In this document: positions 7,180 to 15,646 of the stretch, piece by piece
How positions within the stretch are numbered: position 1 is the first letter of the stretch
How the letters are laid out: the number at the start of each line of letters is the position of its first letter
Origin: CAWINY01 sp963837635
GTDB lineage: Bacteria > Acidobacteriota > Terriglobia > Terriglobales > Acidobacteriaceae
Assembly (NCBI GenBank): GCA_963837635.1
Contig: CAWINY010000008.1
Coordinates: 1-16,388, forward strand
Direction of reading: 5' to 3'
Length of the DNA stretch: 16,388 bases
Position numbers and translations under genes: made by a program
The notes under the pieces: generated by a model
What the model was told of the DNA's origin: nothing
Databases searched by the model: none
What the model saw: only the letters and a program-made list of their open reading frames with translations

Positions 7180-7236
7180 CGTGAGGGCGAGTGAGATCAC
7201 AGGTTGGGCGCCTAACCCAAACTTTCTTATGGCGTG

Positions 7237-8241
<1,005 letters not shown>

Positions 8242-8280
8242 GATGTTCCTCTTTGTTTGCTGTGTCGCTATTTAGAGCTC

Positions 8281-9041
<761 letters not shown>

Positions 9042-9045
<4 letters not shown>

Positions 9046-9932
9046 CAGTTCGACGCGCTGCCGCTGCTCGAAAATGTCGGCCTCATCTTTCTGGGGTTGC
9101 CCGAGCAGAGCGGTGGCGAGTTCTTCTCCGATCTGGCTCCTGACAGGCGGCGCACCAGTTCGCGGGCGAATTCGGTCTGCTTGTCAATGGAGAGCCGGAA
9201 TCCCAGGCCGAACTCGGCATTGTCTTCAAACAGGGAATTCGACCAGGCCGGCCCGCGGCCTTCGATATTCTTGGCCCAGGGCGTAGTCGGCAGGTTCCCG
9301 CCGTAGATCGAAGAGCAGCCGGTGGCGTTGGCCACCACGGAACGATCTCCGAAGAGCTGGGAAAGCAGCTTCAGATAGGGCGTCTCGCCGCATCCGGAAC
9401 AAGCTCCTGAAAATTCAAACAAAGGCTCCTGCACCTGTTGCTGGCGGATATTCGAGATTTTGATTTTTCGGCGATCGAGTTCCGGAATCTTGAGGAAGAA
9501 TTCCCAGTTCTCGCGCTCGGGCGCACGCAGCGGCGGCTGCGCCACCATGTTGATCGCTTTCAGGCGCGTCTCGCTCTTGTTCTTGGCGGGACAGATATCG
9601 ACGCAAATGCCGCATCCTGTACAGTCTTCGGGTGCAACCTGAATGCTGTACTTTAAGCCCTGCCATTCCTTGTCGCGCACTTCGGTTGACTTGAAGGTTG
9701 CGGGCGCGCCTTCGAGTTTCTTGGAGTCGTAGACCTTGATGCGGAGCACGGCGTGCGGGCAGACCATCGCGCACTTGCCGCACTGTATGCAGAGCTTCGT
9801 ATCCCACACGGGAATCTCGAGCGCGATGTTGCGCTTTTCCCATTTCGCGGTGCCGGTGGGAAAGGTTCCATCGACGGGGAAAGCGCTCACGGGGATATCG
9901 TCGCCGTGGCCGGCGTAAATTACGCTGAGCAC
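9042..9932 (-). CDS. nifJ: Pyruvate:ferredoxin oxidoreductase NifJ, middle ferredoxin-like part (frameshifted)
   Basis: Middle part of NifJ. It starts in the linker PVSAFPVDGTFPTGT and continues with IALEIPVWD, then the two-cluster ferredoxin domain CIQCGKCAMVCP and CTGCGICVDICPAKNKSE. Next comes the start of the catalytic ThDP domain: SGACSGCGETPYLKL (two ligands of the proximal 4Fe-4S cluster), NATGCSSIYGGNLPTTPW (third ligand) and NSLFEDNAEFGLGFRL. Recognisable sequence begins at PKFERDVLS (~9950), before the first start-like codon (GTG, 9932), and ends at ELVRRLSG (~9141). The ~30 residues after that are out of frame. Both ends therefore look like frame disruptions within one nifJ gene. 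Confidence 0.82.
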
Positions 9933-9939
9933 ATCGCGC

Positions 9940-11883
9940 TCAAACTTGGGCGCCTGCGGCAGAGAACGCAGGGGGCATTTCGATTTGGCTCGTCACCTTC
10001 TCCGGAATGGTGACTTCGAACATGTGGGCCAGCGTTTCGTCCACGGCGCGCAGGTTTTGCTGCACGATCTCGTCACCCTTCTTGCCGTAGGTGTCGCGGA
10101 TGGACTGGCGAATGGCTTCAATGGCCTCATCGCGGGGCAGAACCTTGGAGATGGCGAAGAAGCAGGTCTGCAGAATGGTGTTCATGCGCGAGCCCATGCC
10201 GGTTTCGCGCGCCACCTGATAGGCGTCAATGATGAAGAAACGGGCCTTCTTGGCGATCAGTTGGGTCTGGACTTCGCGCGGCAACTGGTCCCAAACCTCG
10301 TCCTTGTTGAATGGACTGTTGAGCAGGAAAACGCCGCCCGGAACCAGGGTGCTGAGCATGTCGTAGCGCTCGAGGAAAATCCATTGATGGCAGGCCACGA
10401 AGTTGGCTTTCGAAATCAGGTAGCTGGAGCGGATCGGCTGCGGCCCGAAACGCAGGTGCGAGACGGTCATCGCGCCCGATTTCTTCGAGTCGTAGACGAA
10501 GTATCCTTGCCCGTAGTTGTCGGTGTTTTCGCCGATGATCTTGATCGAGTTCTTGTTTGCGCCCACCGTGCCATCCGCGCCCAGGCCGTAGAACATGGCT
10601 CGCACGACGCTGTCGGGCTCGACGGAAAAATCGGCATCGTAATCGAGGCTGGTATGGCCCACGTCGTCATGAATGCCGACGGTGAAGTGGTCTTTCATCT
10701 TCGCCTTCGGCGCCGCCAGGTTGTCGTAGACGGCCTTGACCATCGAGGCCGTGAACTCTTTGGAGGAGAGGCCGTAACGTCCGCCGATGGTTTCCGGCGC
10801 GACCTTCAGCGTTCCGTAGCCCAGCTTGATTCCTTCTTGAAGCGCGCTGACCACGTCAAGATAGAGGGGTTCTCTGCCGGCTCCGGCTTCCTTGGTACGA
10901 TCGAGGACGGCAATCTTGCGCACGGTTGCGGGCAGCGCCTCGAGGAACCGCTTGACGGAGAAGGGGCGGTACAGGCGGACTTTCAGCAAGCCAACTTTTT
11001 CGCCGTTGCGGTTCAGATAGTCCACCGTCTCGTGGGCGGCGTCGGCGCCCGAACCCATCATGACGATCACGCGCTCGGCATCGGGTGCGCCTGCGTAGTC
11101 GAACAGGTGATAGGAACGGCCCACGACCTGGGAAAACTTGTCCATGACCGCCTGCACCTTATCCGGGCAGGCGTCGTAGTAAGGATTGCCGGCTTCCCGC
11201 GCCTGAAAGAAGACGTCGGGGTTTTGCGCGCTGCCGCGCAGCACAGGATGGTCCGGAGAAAGCGCGCGCTGGCGGTGCTCGAAGACACGGTCCATGTTGA
11301 TGAGGGCGTGCATGTCGTCTTCGGTGAGCATCTCGATCTTGTTGACTTCATGCGAGGTGCGGAAGCCGTCGAAGAAATGCACGAAGGGGATGCGGGTTTC
11401 GAGCGTGGCCGCATGCGCGATAAGCGCCAGGTCCATCGCCTCCTGCACGGAGTTCGACGCGAGCAGCGCGAATCCGGTGGTTCGGCAGAGCATCACATCG
11501 GAGTGGTCGCCGAAAATCGAAAGAGCATGAGTTGCCACCGTGCGCGCGCTGACGTGAAATACCGTAGCCGTGAGTTCGCCGGCGATCTTGTTCATGTTCG
11601 GGATCATCAGCAGCAGGCCTTGGGACGCGGTGAAGGTCGTGGCCAGGGCTCCGGTCTGGAGCGCGCCGTGAACCGCTCCCGAGGCGCCGCCTTCGCTTTG
11701 CATTTCGATCACGTGGGGGATGGTGCCCCAGATGTTGGGCACGTCTTCCGACGCCCATTGATCCGCCCATTCGCCCATGTTGGACGACGGCGTGATGGGA
11801 TAAATGGCGATGACCTCGTTGAGGCGGTAAGCGACATTGGCGACGGCTTCGTTGCCGTCCATGGTCTTAAACTTACGTTTCAT
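9940..11883 (-). CDS. nifJ: Pyruvate:ferredoxin oxidoreductase NifJ, N-terminal part (frameshifted)
   Basis: N-terminal half of NifJ, which oxidatively decarboxylates pyruvate with CoA to acetyl-CoA, CO2 and reduced ferredoxin or flavodoxin. Pyrimidine domain: MDGNEAVANVAYRLNEVIAIYPITPSS (~residues 8-34), EGGASGAVHGALQTGALATTFTASQG, FFDGFRTSHEV. Transketolase C-like domain: VIVMMGSGADAAHETVDYL. Gamma-like domain: FYGLGADGTVGANKNSIKIIGE and DSKKSGAMTVSHLRFGP. The frame stops at 9940, only ~3 codons after homology ends. From 11883 to 8281 is exactly 1201 codons, a normal NifJ length, because the two frame changes cancel. ATG with AGGGGA ~5 nt upstream. A CRP/FNR-type box lies ~110 bp upstream. 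Despite the name there are no nitrogen-fixation genes here; a fermentative role fits better. Confidence 0.88.
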   Translation of the reverse strand: MKRKFKTMDGNEAVANVAYRLNEVIAIYPITPSSNMGEWADQWASEDVPNIWGTIPHVIEMQSEGGASGAVHGALQTGALATTFTASQGLLLMIPNMNKIAGELTATVFHVSARTVATHALSIFGDHSDVMLCRTTGFALLASNSVQEAMDLALIAHAATLETRIPFVHFFDGFRTSHEVNKIEMLTEDDMHALINMDRVFEHRQRALSPDHPVLRGSAQNPDVFFQAREAGNPYYDACPDKVQAVMDKFSQVVGRSYHLFDYAGAPDAERVIVMMGSGADAAHETVDYLNRNGEKVGLLKVRLYRPFSVKRFLEALPATVRKIAVLDRTKEAGAGREPLYLDVVSALQEGIKLGYGTLKVAPETIGGRYGLSSKEFTASMVKAVYDNLAAPKAKMKDHFTVGIHDDVGHTSLDYDADFSVEPDSVVRAMFYGLGADGTVGANKNSIKIIGENTDNYGQGYFVYDSKKSGAMTVSHLRFGPQPIRSSYLISKANFVACHQWIFLERYDMLSTLVPGGVFLLNSPFNKDEVWDQLPREVQTQLIAKKARFFIIDAYQVARETGMGSRMNTILQTCFFAISKVLPRDEAIEAIRQSIRDTYGKKGDEIVQQNLRAVDETLAHMFEVTIPEKVTSQIEMPPAFSAAGAQV

Positions 11884-11937
11884 GACATCCCCTTCTGAAT
11901 TTCTCGGTGATTCCGCCGGACTGCTCTGGAATGGTCA

Positions 11938-11943
11938 TCTATA
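11938..11943 (-). promoter_or_regulatory. Candidate -10 element of nifJ promoter
   Basis: Minus-strand TATAGA, about 55 bp before the nifJ ATG. A start ~7 nt downstream would place the 11993-12008 box near -70, a class I activator position. No convincing -35 is seen, as expected for an activated promoter. Confidence 0.35.
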
Positions 11944-11992
11944 AGAATGCCGGAACGGAGTGATCTTGTCGGGAACACGGCTCACGGAGACC

Positions 11993-12008
11993 TGTGATCC
12001 AGGTCACC
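11993..12008. promoter_or_regulatory. CRP/FNR-type binding site upstream of nifJ
   Basis: TGTGATCCAGGTCACC, a TGTGA-N6-TCAC site (9 of 10 symmetric positions), 110 bp before the nifJ start codon and just beyond the terminator of the upstream gene. Its left half plus two bases (TGTGATCC) is identical to the regulator's own box at 15591. Confidence 0.65.
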
Positions 12009-12013
12009 AACGG

Positions 12014-12063
12014 AAAAACCGCTTTTGGCTGTTAGCCTTCGGCCTTTGGCTAAAAGCCAAGAG
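12014..12063 (-). terminator. Rho-independent terminator after the acyl-CoA synthetase-GNAT gene
   Basis: In the minus-strand transcript, arms 12063-12048 and 12037-12022 (CTCTTGGCTTTTAGCC with GGCTAACAGCCAAAAG) pair at 14 of 16 positions around a 10-nt loop. Five T follow after 3 nt (12018-12014). It lies 46 bp after the stop at 12110 and insulates nifJ from read-through. Confidence 0.75.
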
Positions 12064-12109
12064 CCAAGAGCTTCGCTTTTTGCGACGCTGGGCACAATCG
12101 CGTAAACGT

Positions 12110-13231
12110 TCAGAGTTCCAAGGTGGCGCGGAGCGAAGTTAGATCTTCATCCGCGCGAATACGAAAGCCAAGGCGCCTGAAGACGGCCTGCATTGCTATG
12201 TTGTCAGGCAACATTTCCGCAGACACCAGGCTTAACTTTTCATCACGGGCAATCTGGACGACCCGGCGGAGTAATTCATATCCCAACCCCAGCTTTTGAT
12301 ACTTATCTGAAACGAGCGCCGCGACTTCCGCTTCATTCCTGCCGTGAAGCTTGTTCATACGCCCAACGCCCAAGATCCGGCGCTCCCCCGTGCCGGGATC
12401 GGTATGTTCGGCGACCAGCGCCATTTCGCGGTCGTAATCACCGAAACAGATACGCAACAGCCGTTCATGCGCCACTCGCCGGCTCAGGCTGATGGAGCAG
12501 AAGTAGCGCAAATAGACGCTGCGATCGGAAAGCGTCTCGTGAAACTTAGCGATCAGCGGTTCGTCTTCGGGGCGGATCGGGCGGATCGTGACCTGATTCC
12601 CATCATTCATGGTCCAGGACGAGACGTACTGCAAGGGGTAGGGACGGATGGCGGGCTTGGGCAACTGGTCGAGGGTCACGGCGGGCCCATGCAACACGAC
12701 TCGGGCATCGAGGGCCAGCAGGCGCTCCGGTGAAGCGAGCAGGGGATTGATGTCAATTTCCGCAATCCAGCGCTGCTCGAGCACGAGTTGACTGAAGCGG
12801 ATTAACAGGTTCTCGAGCGCCACCAGGTTGACTGGCTTGCGTCCGCGGACTCCCTTCAGGGCGGTGAAGATTCGGGTCTGCTCCATCATTCTTTGTGCCA
12901 GGGTCGTGTTCAGTGGCGGAAGCGCCAGAGCGCGGTCGCGATACACTTCGACCAGCTGGCCGCCGGAGCCGAACAGGATGACGGGCCCAAATTGCGGGTC
13001 CACGCTGCTGCCGAGGATTAATTCGTAGCCATCGGGCTTCACCATCGGCTGCACGCTTACGCCGGAGAACTGGCCAGGGCCGGCTTTCTCTGCAACCGAA
13101 GACTCGATGGCGCGATAGGCAGAGCGGACCGCCGCTTCATCTTGCAAGTTCAGTTGGACTCCGCCAACATCCGTTTTGTGGGTGATGGTTTCGGAAAGGA
13201 CTTTCAAAACAACCGGAAAGCCAAGCTCGCG
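12110..13231 (-). CDS. Acyl-CoA synthetase (ADP-forming)-GNAT fusion, C-terminal ATP-grasp and acetyltransferase part (frameshifted)
   Basis: Second part of a Pat-like fusion enzyme. From 13231 it encodes the ATP-grasp (beta-type) domain of ADP-forming acyl-CoA synthetases: RELGFPVVLKVLSETITHKTDVGGV, with the conserved HKTD His (~H573 of the joined protein), GYELILGSSVDPQFGPVILFGSGG and AEIDINPLLASPE. The last ~160 residues are a GNAT acetyltransferase domain: VTIRPIRPEDEPLIAKFHE, then the acetyl-CoA motif YQKLGLGYELL (Q-x-x-G-x-G). Joined to the first part, the protein has 928 residues, close to the usual length of the acetate-CoA ligase/GNAT (Pat) family. The frame is also open to 13525, but that stretch is a shadow of the first part. 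A terminator follows. Confidence 0.83.
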   Translation of the reverse strand, partial: RELGFPVVLKVLSETITHKTDVGGVQLNLQDEAAVRSAYRAIESSVAEKAGPGQFSGVSVQPMVKPDGYELILGSSVDPQFGPVILFGSGGQLVEVYRDRALALPPLNTTLAQRMMEQTRIFTALKGVRGRKPVNLVALENLLIRFSQLVLEQRWIAEIDINPLLASPERLLALDARVVLHGPAVTLDQLPKPAIRPYPLQYVSSWTMNDGNQVTIRPIRPEDEPLIAKFHETLSDRSVYLRYFCSISLSRRVAHERLLRICFGDYDREMALVAEHTDPGTGERRILGVGRMNKLHGRNEAEVAALVSDKYQKLGLGYELLRRVVQIARDEKLSLVSAEMLPDNIAMQAVFRRLGFRIRADEDLTSLRATLEL

Positions 13232-14897
13232 AGGCCAGCGCGGCGGCTTCGTCTTCGCTGGCGGCCGCGCGCGTCTCAACCGTGGGGATGCCGTACAGCG
13301 ACAACAACTGCTTCGATTCCAACTCGGTGAGCAGAACGCGGCCCTGCGTCTGTACATTCTGAATGATTTGCTCGACCTGATCGCGAGCTGCGCTCCCGAG
13401 CTCAGATTGGTCAGTGAGTGTAGGTGTCTCGTACAGTCCACGCAGGTTGCAGGTGTATCGCCACATGTGCGTGAAAGCTCGCGCGGCGGTGTCCGGATAC
13501 GGAAACGTTGGAATGCCCGCCGCATTCAGGACGGCTTCCCCGGCCGCAACGCTGTTCCCTCCCATCCAGCTGGCGAGCACCGGCTTGCCATGGCCTTTGG
13601 CATAAGGCTTCAAGCTTTCTGCAACCTGCAAGGGATCGGCCATGGCTTGCGGGACAAGGATGACCAGGAGTCCATCGCTGTTCGGGTCCTGCGAAGCGAT
13701 TTCGAGGGCGCGAGCAAAGCGCTCGGAATCGGTATCGGCGAGAACATCAATGGGATTGTTATGACTCCAATGGGCGGGGAGGAACTCATTGAGTTGCCGC
13801 AGACTCTCTGGGGAAAGCTCGGCCAGTTCTCCACCGTTGGCCACCAGGGAGTCGGTGGCCAACACGCCAGGACCGCCGGCGTTGGTCAGGATGGTCAGCC
13901 GCGGACCCTTGGGACGGGGTTGCTTGCTGAGCACTTCCGCCATATAGAACAGGTCGGCGATATTGTGGACCCGCAAAACTCCGGAACGGTGGAAGGCCGC
14001 ATCCAGCACTTCGTCGCTGCCGGTGAGCGCGCCGGTGTGCGATGACGCAGCGCGCGAGGCCGCTTCCGAGCGGCCGGCTTTGATCACGATGATCGGCTTG
14101 GTGAGGGCGACTTCGCGAGCGGCGGACAAGAACGTCCGGGCGTTTCCCACGGACTCCATGTAGATCAGAATGCTCTTGGTGTTCGGGTCGTCGCCAAAGT
14201 GGTCGAGCAAATCACCCCAACCCACATCCAGCATCGAACCGGTAGAGACGATGGCACTGAATCCAACTTGTTCGCGGGCGCTCCAGTCGAGGATCGCGAC
14301 CTGCAGCGCGCCACTCTGACTCAGGAACGCGACATTACCCGTCTTGGGCGGATCTTTTACGAAAGTGGCATTCAAGCCGACCGCCGGGTTCATAATGCCC
14401 AGGCAGTTGGGGCCAATCAGGCGCATGGAACCGCGCCGTAAGTGCTGTTGAATCTGTCGTTCGAGGGCAGCGCCTTCCGGGCCACGCTCCCGGAATCCGG
14501 CGGAAATCACGATTGCGGAGCTGACGCCGGCATCCACGCATTCTCCAACCAACTGCGGGACCGTCACTGCCGGAGTGGTAATTACAGCCATGTCCACCGG
14601 CCGGGGGACGTCGCGGATGCTGCTGTAGGTCTTGAGCCCGAGCACTTCCGGATGCTTCGCATTGACGGCATACACTTTTCTTTGCGAGCTGCCGCGCAGC
14701 AGGTTCTCTAAAACGGTGCGGCCCACAGTGCCGGGACGGCTGGTCGCACCGATGACGGCCACCGAAGTGGGAGCGAACATTGTGTCGAGGCCGTAGCTCT
14801 CGGGGAGCGTCCGTTTCCCTACAGCATTCGTCTGTTTCTCTACAGCATTCGGCGCTCGTCGGGTGAGATCAGCCTCGGTGGAACTTATCAACGTCAT
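13137..14897 (-). CDS. Acyl-CoA synthetase (ADP-forming)-GNAT fusion, N-terminal CoA-ligase part (frameshifted)
   Basis: Alpha-type half of an ADP-forming acyl-CoA synthetase, which interconverts acyl-CoA, ADP and Pi with acid, CoA and ATP. The CoA-binding Rossmann domain starts at MFAPTSVAVIGATSRPGTVG (~40-59). Then come IGPNCLGIMNP (161-171), FLSQSGAL (191-198) and SSHTGALTGSD (285-295), whose H287 is the expected phosphohistidine. TNAGGPGVLATD (338-349) and SWMGG follow. ATG at 14895-14897, 43 bp after the osmC stop, with only a weak ribosome-binding site. A GTG start at 15002 would overlap osmC and add unconserved sequence. Homology ends at EDEAAALA (~13233); one extra T at 13232 shifts the frame. 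Co-transcription with the OsmC-like gene is likely. Confidence 0.85.
   Translation of the reverse strand: MTLISSTEADLTRRAPNAVEKQTNAVGKRTLPESYGLDTMFAPTSVAVIGATSRPGTVGRTVLENLLRGSSQRKVYAVNAKHPEVLGLKTYSSIRDVPRPVDMAVITTPAVTVPQLVGECVDAGVSSAIVISAGFRERGPEGAALERQIQQHLRRGSMRLIGPNCLGIMNPAVGLNATFVKDPPKTGNVAFLSQSGALQVAILDWSAREQVGFSAIVSTGSMLDVGWGDLLDHFGDDPNTKSILIYMESVGNARTFLSAAREVALTKPIIVIKAGRSEAASRAASSHTGALTGSDEVLDAAFHRSGVLRVHNIADLFYMAEVLSKQPRPKGPRLTILTNAGGPGVLATDSLVANGGELAELSPESLRQLNEFLPAHWSHNNPIDVLADTDSERFARALEIASQDPNSDGLLVILVPQAMADPLQVAESLKPYAKGHGKPVLASWMGGNSVAAGEAVLNAAGIPTFPYPDTAARAFTHMWRYTCNLRGLYETPTLTDQSELGSAARDQVEQIIQNVQTQGRVLLTELESKQLLSLYGIPTVETRAAASEDEAAALASRAWLSGCFESPFRNHHPQNGCWRSPTELAR
14811..14852. 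repeat. 21-bp tandem duplication in the synthetase N-terminal linker
   Basis: Two adjacent 21-bp units (14811-14831 and 14832-14852), 18 of 21 identical, encode NAVEKQT followed by NAVGKRT. They lie ahead of the first conserved domain, so the duplication probably only lengthens a flexible linker. Confidence 0.6.
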
Positions 14898-14940
14898 GCG
14901 GCAGCTCTGGCCAGCGCGACAACCGTTATGCTCTCCGGTT

Positions 14941-15438
14941 TCATTGATAGCCCTCTTTGCCGGAAACTGCCAAAGGTTGGCCAACTTCCGCTCGTTGTTC
15001 ACCTACTTGCACACGGGGTTCGAAGGTCTGCTCGACCGAGAGCGCGCGAGATACGAGGCACTTCTCCTTGGCCTTTTGCAAGAGCTTGATGGCCCGTTCC
15101 CGTTCCTCTTCTCGCGGAATCATGAGATATGCACGAATGAGCACTTCGCCAAAAGCATAGCCGGTGTCAGCCTTGCGGATGGCGCTTTCCACTTCCACCT
15201 GCAGGTCGGTGTAGGCAAGCTTCGAATTATCCGCGAGTGCCCGAAAGGTGGTCGTATAGCAACTGGCGACCGCGCACAGCAGCAAGTCCTCAGGGGTCCA
15301 CCTGCCTTCCAACCCGCCAAAAGCAGGCGGGGAGGTGAAATGGATCGCATTGGGCGCGGAACTGGACCTGGCAATGCCGGTTCGGCCAGAGGCCCACCAG
15401 GCAATGACCCGAAACCGAAGTGCTTCTTCAGTAGTCAT
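14941..15438 (-). CDS. OsmC-family peroxiredoxin-like protein
   Basis: A 165-residue OsmC/Ohr-family protein. Members reduce organic hydroperoxides with a reactive Cys pair and act in the cytoplasm. Signatures: SPPAFGGLEGRWTPEDLLLCAVASCYTTTF carries the first (peroxidatic) Cys in VASCYTTT, and EKCLVSRAL carries the second. Both catalytic Cys are present. Start choice: the ATG at 15436-15438 has GAGGAGG about 11 nt upstream, whereas extending to 15471 would translate through that site. The C-terminal ~25 residues (after VEQTFEPRV) are not conserved in the family as I know it. It is the first gene of a unit continuing into the acyl-CoA synthetase fusion and is divergent from the regulator gene. 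Confidence 0.85.
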   Translation of the reverse strand: MTTEEALRFRVIAWWASGRTGIARSSSAPNAIHFTSPPAFGGLEGRWTPEDLLLCAVASCYTTTFRALADNSKLAYTDLQVEVESAIRKADTGYAFGEVLIRAYLMIPREEERERAIKLLQKAKEKCLVSRALSVEQTFEPRVQVGEQRAEVGQPLAVSGKEGYQ

Positions 15439-15534
15439 GGTGCTATTATCCTCCTCGATCCGGCGTCGCACCGGCAGGGGTTGCGGTGCTTGTGGAAACC
15501 CGTCCTCGGTACAGCCGCCCCAAGCCTCCCGTGG

Positions 15535-15540
15535 TGTATA
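15535..15540 (-). promoter_or_regulatory. Weak candidate -10 element of the osmC promoter
   Basis: Minus-strand TATACA, about 97 bp before the osmC ATG, with no clear -35. A start ~7 nt downstream would put the 15591-15606 box near -70, the same arrangement as proposed for nifJ. Confidence 0.25.
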
Positions 15541-15590
15541 GAGTCTCCTCGCAGAAGGCTTTGCCGGCCATGTTTGCAGTCACGGTTTTT

Positions 15591-15606
15591 TGTGATCCTG
15601 ATCACA
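15591..15606. promoter_or_regulatory. CRP/FNR-type binding site between osmC and the regulator gene
   Basis: TGTGATCCTGATCACA: 7-bp arms TGTGATC/GATCACA around 2 bp, with all 10 positions of TGTGA-N6-TCACA matched. It overlaps the -35 region expected for the regulator's own promoter, which suggests autorepression. It is also 153 bp from the divergent osmC start, so it may control both sides. Confidence 0.8.
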
Positions 15607-15616
15607 GACTGATCGG

Positions 15617-15625
15617 TGATACAAT
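15617..15625 (+). promoter_or_regulatory. Extended -10 promoter of the regulator gene
   Basis: TGATACAAT fits the extended -10 pattern TGN-TATAAT with one mismatch. A start is expected near 15632. The 17-bp-distant -35 hexamer position (15597-15602) lies inside the CRP/FNR-type box. Confidence 0.5.
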
Positions 15626-15646
15626 TTTCGCGGAGAGCGGTGGCGA

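Noticed and set aside
7175..7221. Hairpins TCACTCG/CGAGTGA (7175-7194) and TTGGG/CCCAA as terminators of the DHOD-like gene
   Set aside because: Short stems without a T-tract in the direction of transcription; the first overlaps the CRP/FNR-type box and may be incidental.
9940..9950. Programmed +1 frameshift at GTT-TGA in nifJ (prfB-like)
   Set aside because: Family sequence in the new frame (PKFE) starts before the stop, so the shift must lie upstream of it. No spaced Shine-Dalgarno stimulator is present, and the second break needs the opposite correction.
9946..11898. 650-codon open frame on the plus strand opposite nifJ
   Set aside because: Exact antisense shadow of nifJ codons with no domain. 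The same applies to the long plus-strand frames at 1824-2903 and 3205-4407.
14898..15002. GTG start for the synthetase gene overlapping osmC
   Set aside because: The added 35 residues are not conserved and overlap osmC coding sequence. The ATG at 14897 is simpler, though its ribosome-binding site is weak.
15313..15331. CCCGCC/GGCGGG hairpin in osmC sharing the CGCCAAAAGC core with the 1698-1728 repeat
   Set aside because: It lies in codons for the conserved SPPAFGG segment, so coding constraint explains it; the flanks do not match the intergenic repeat.
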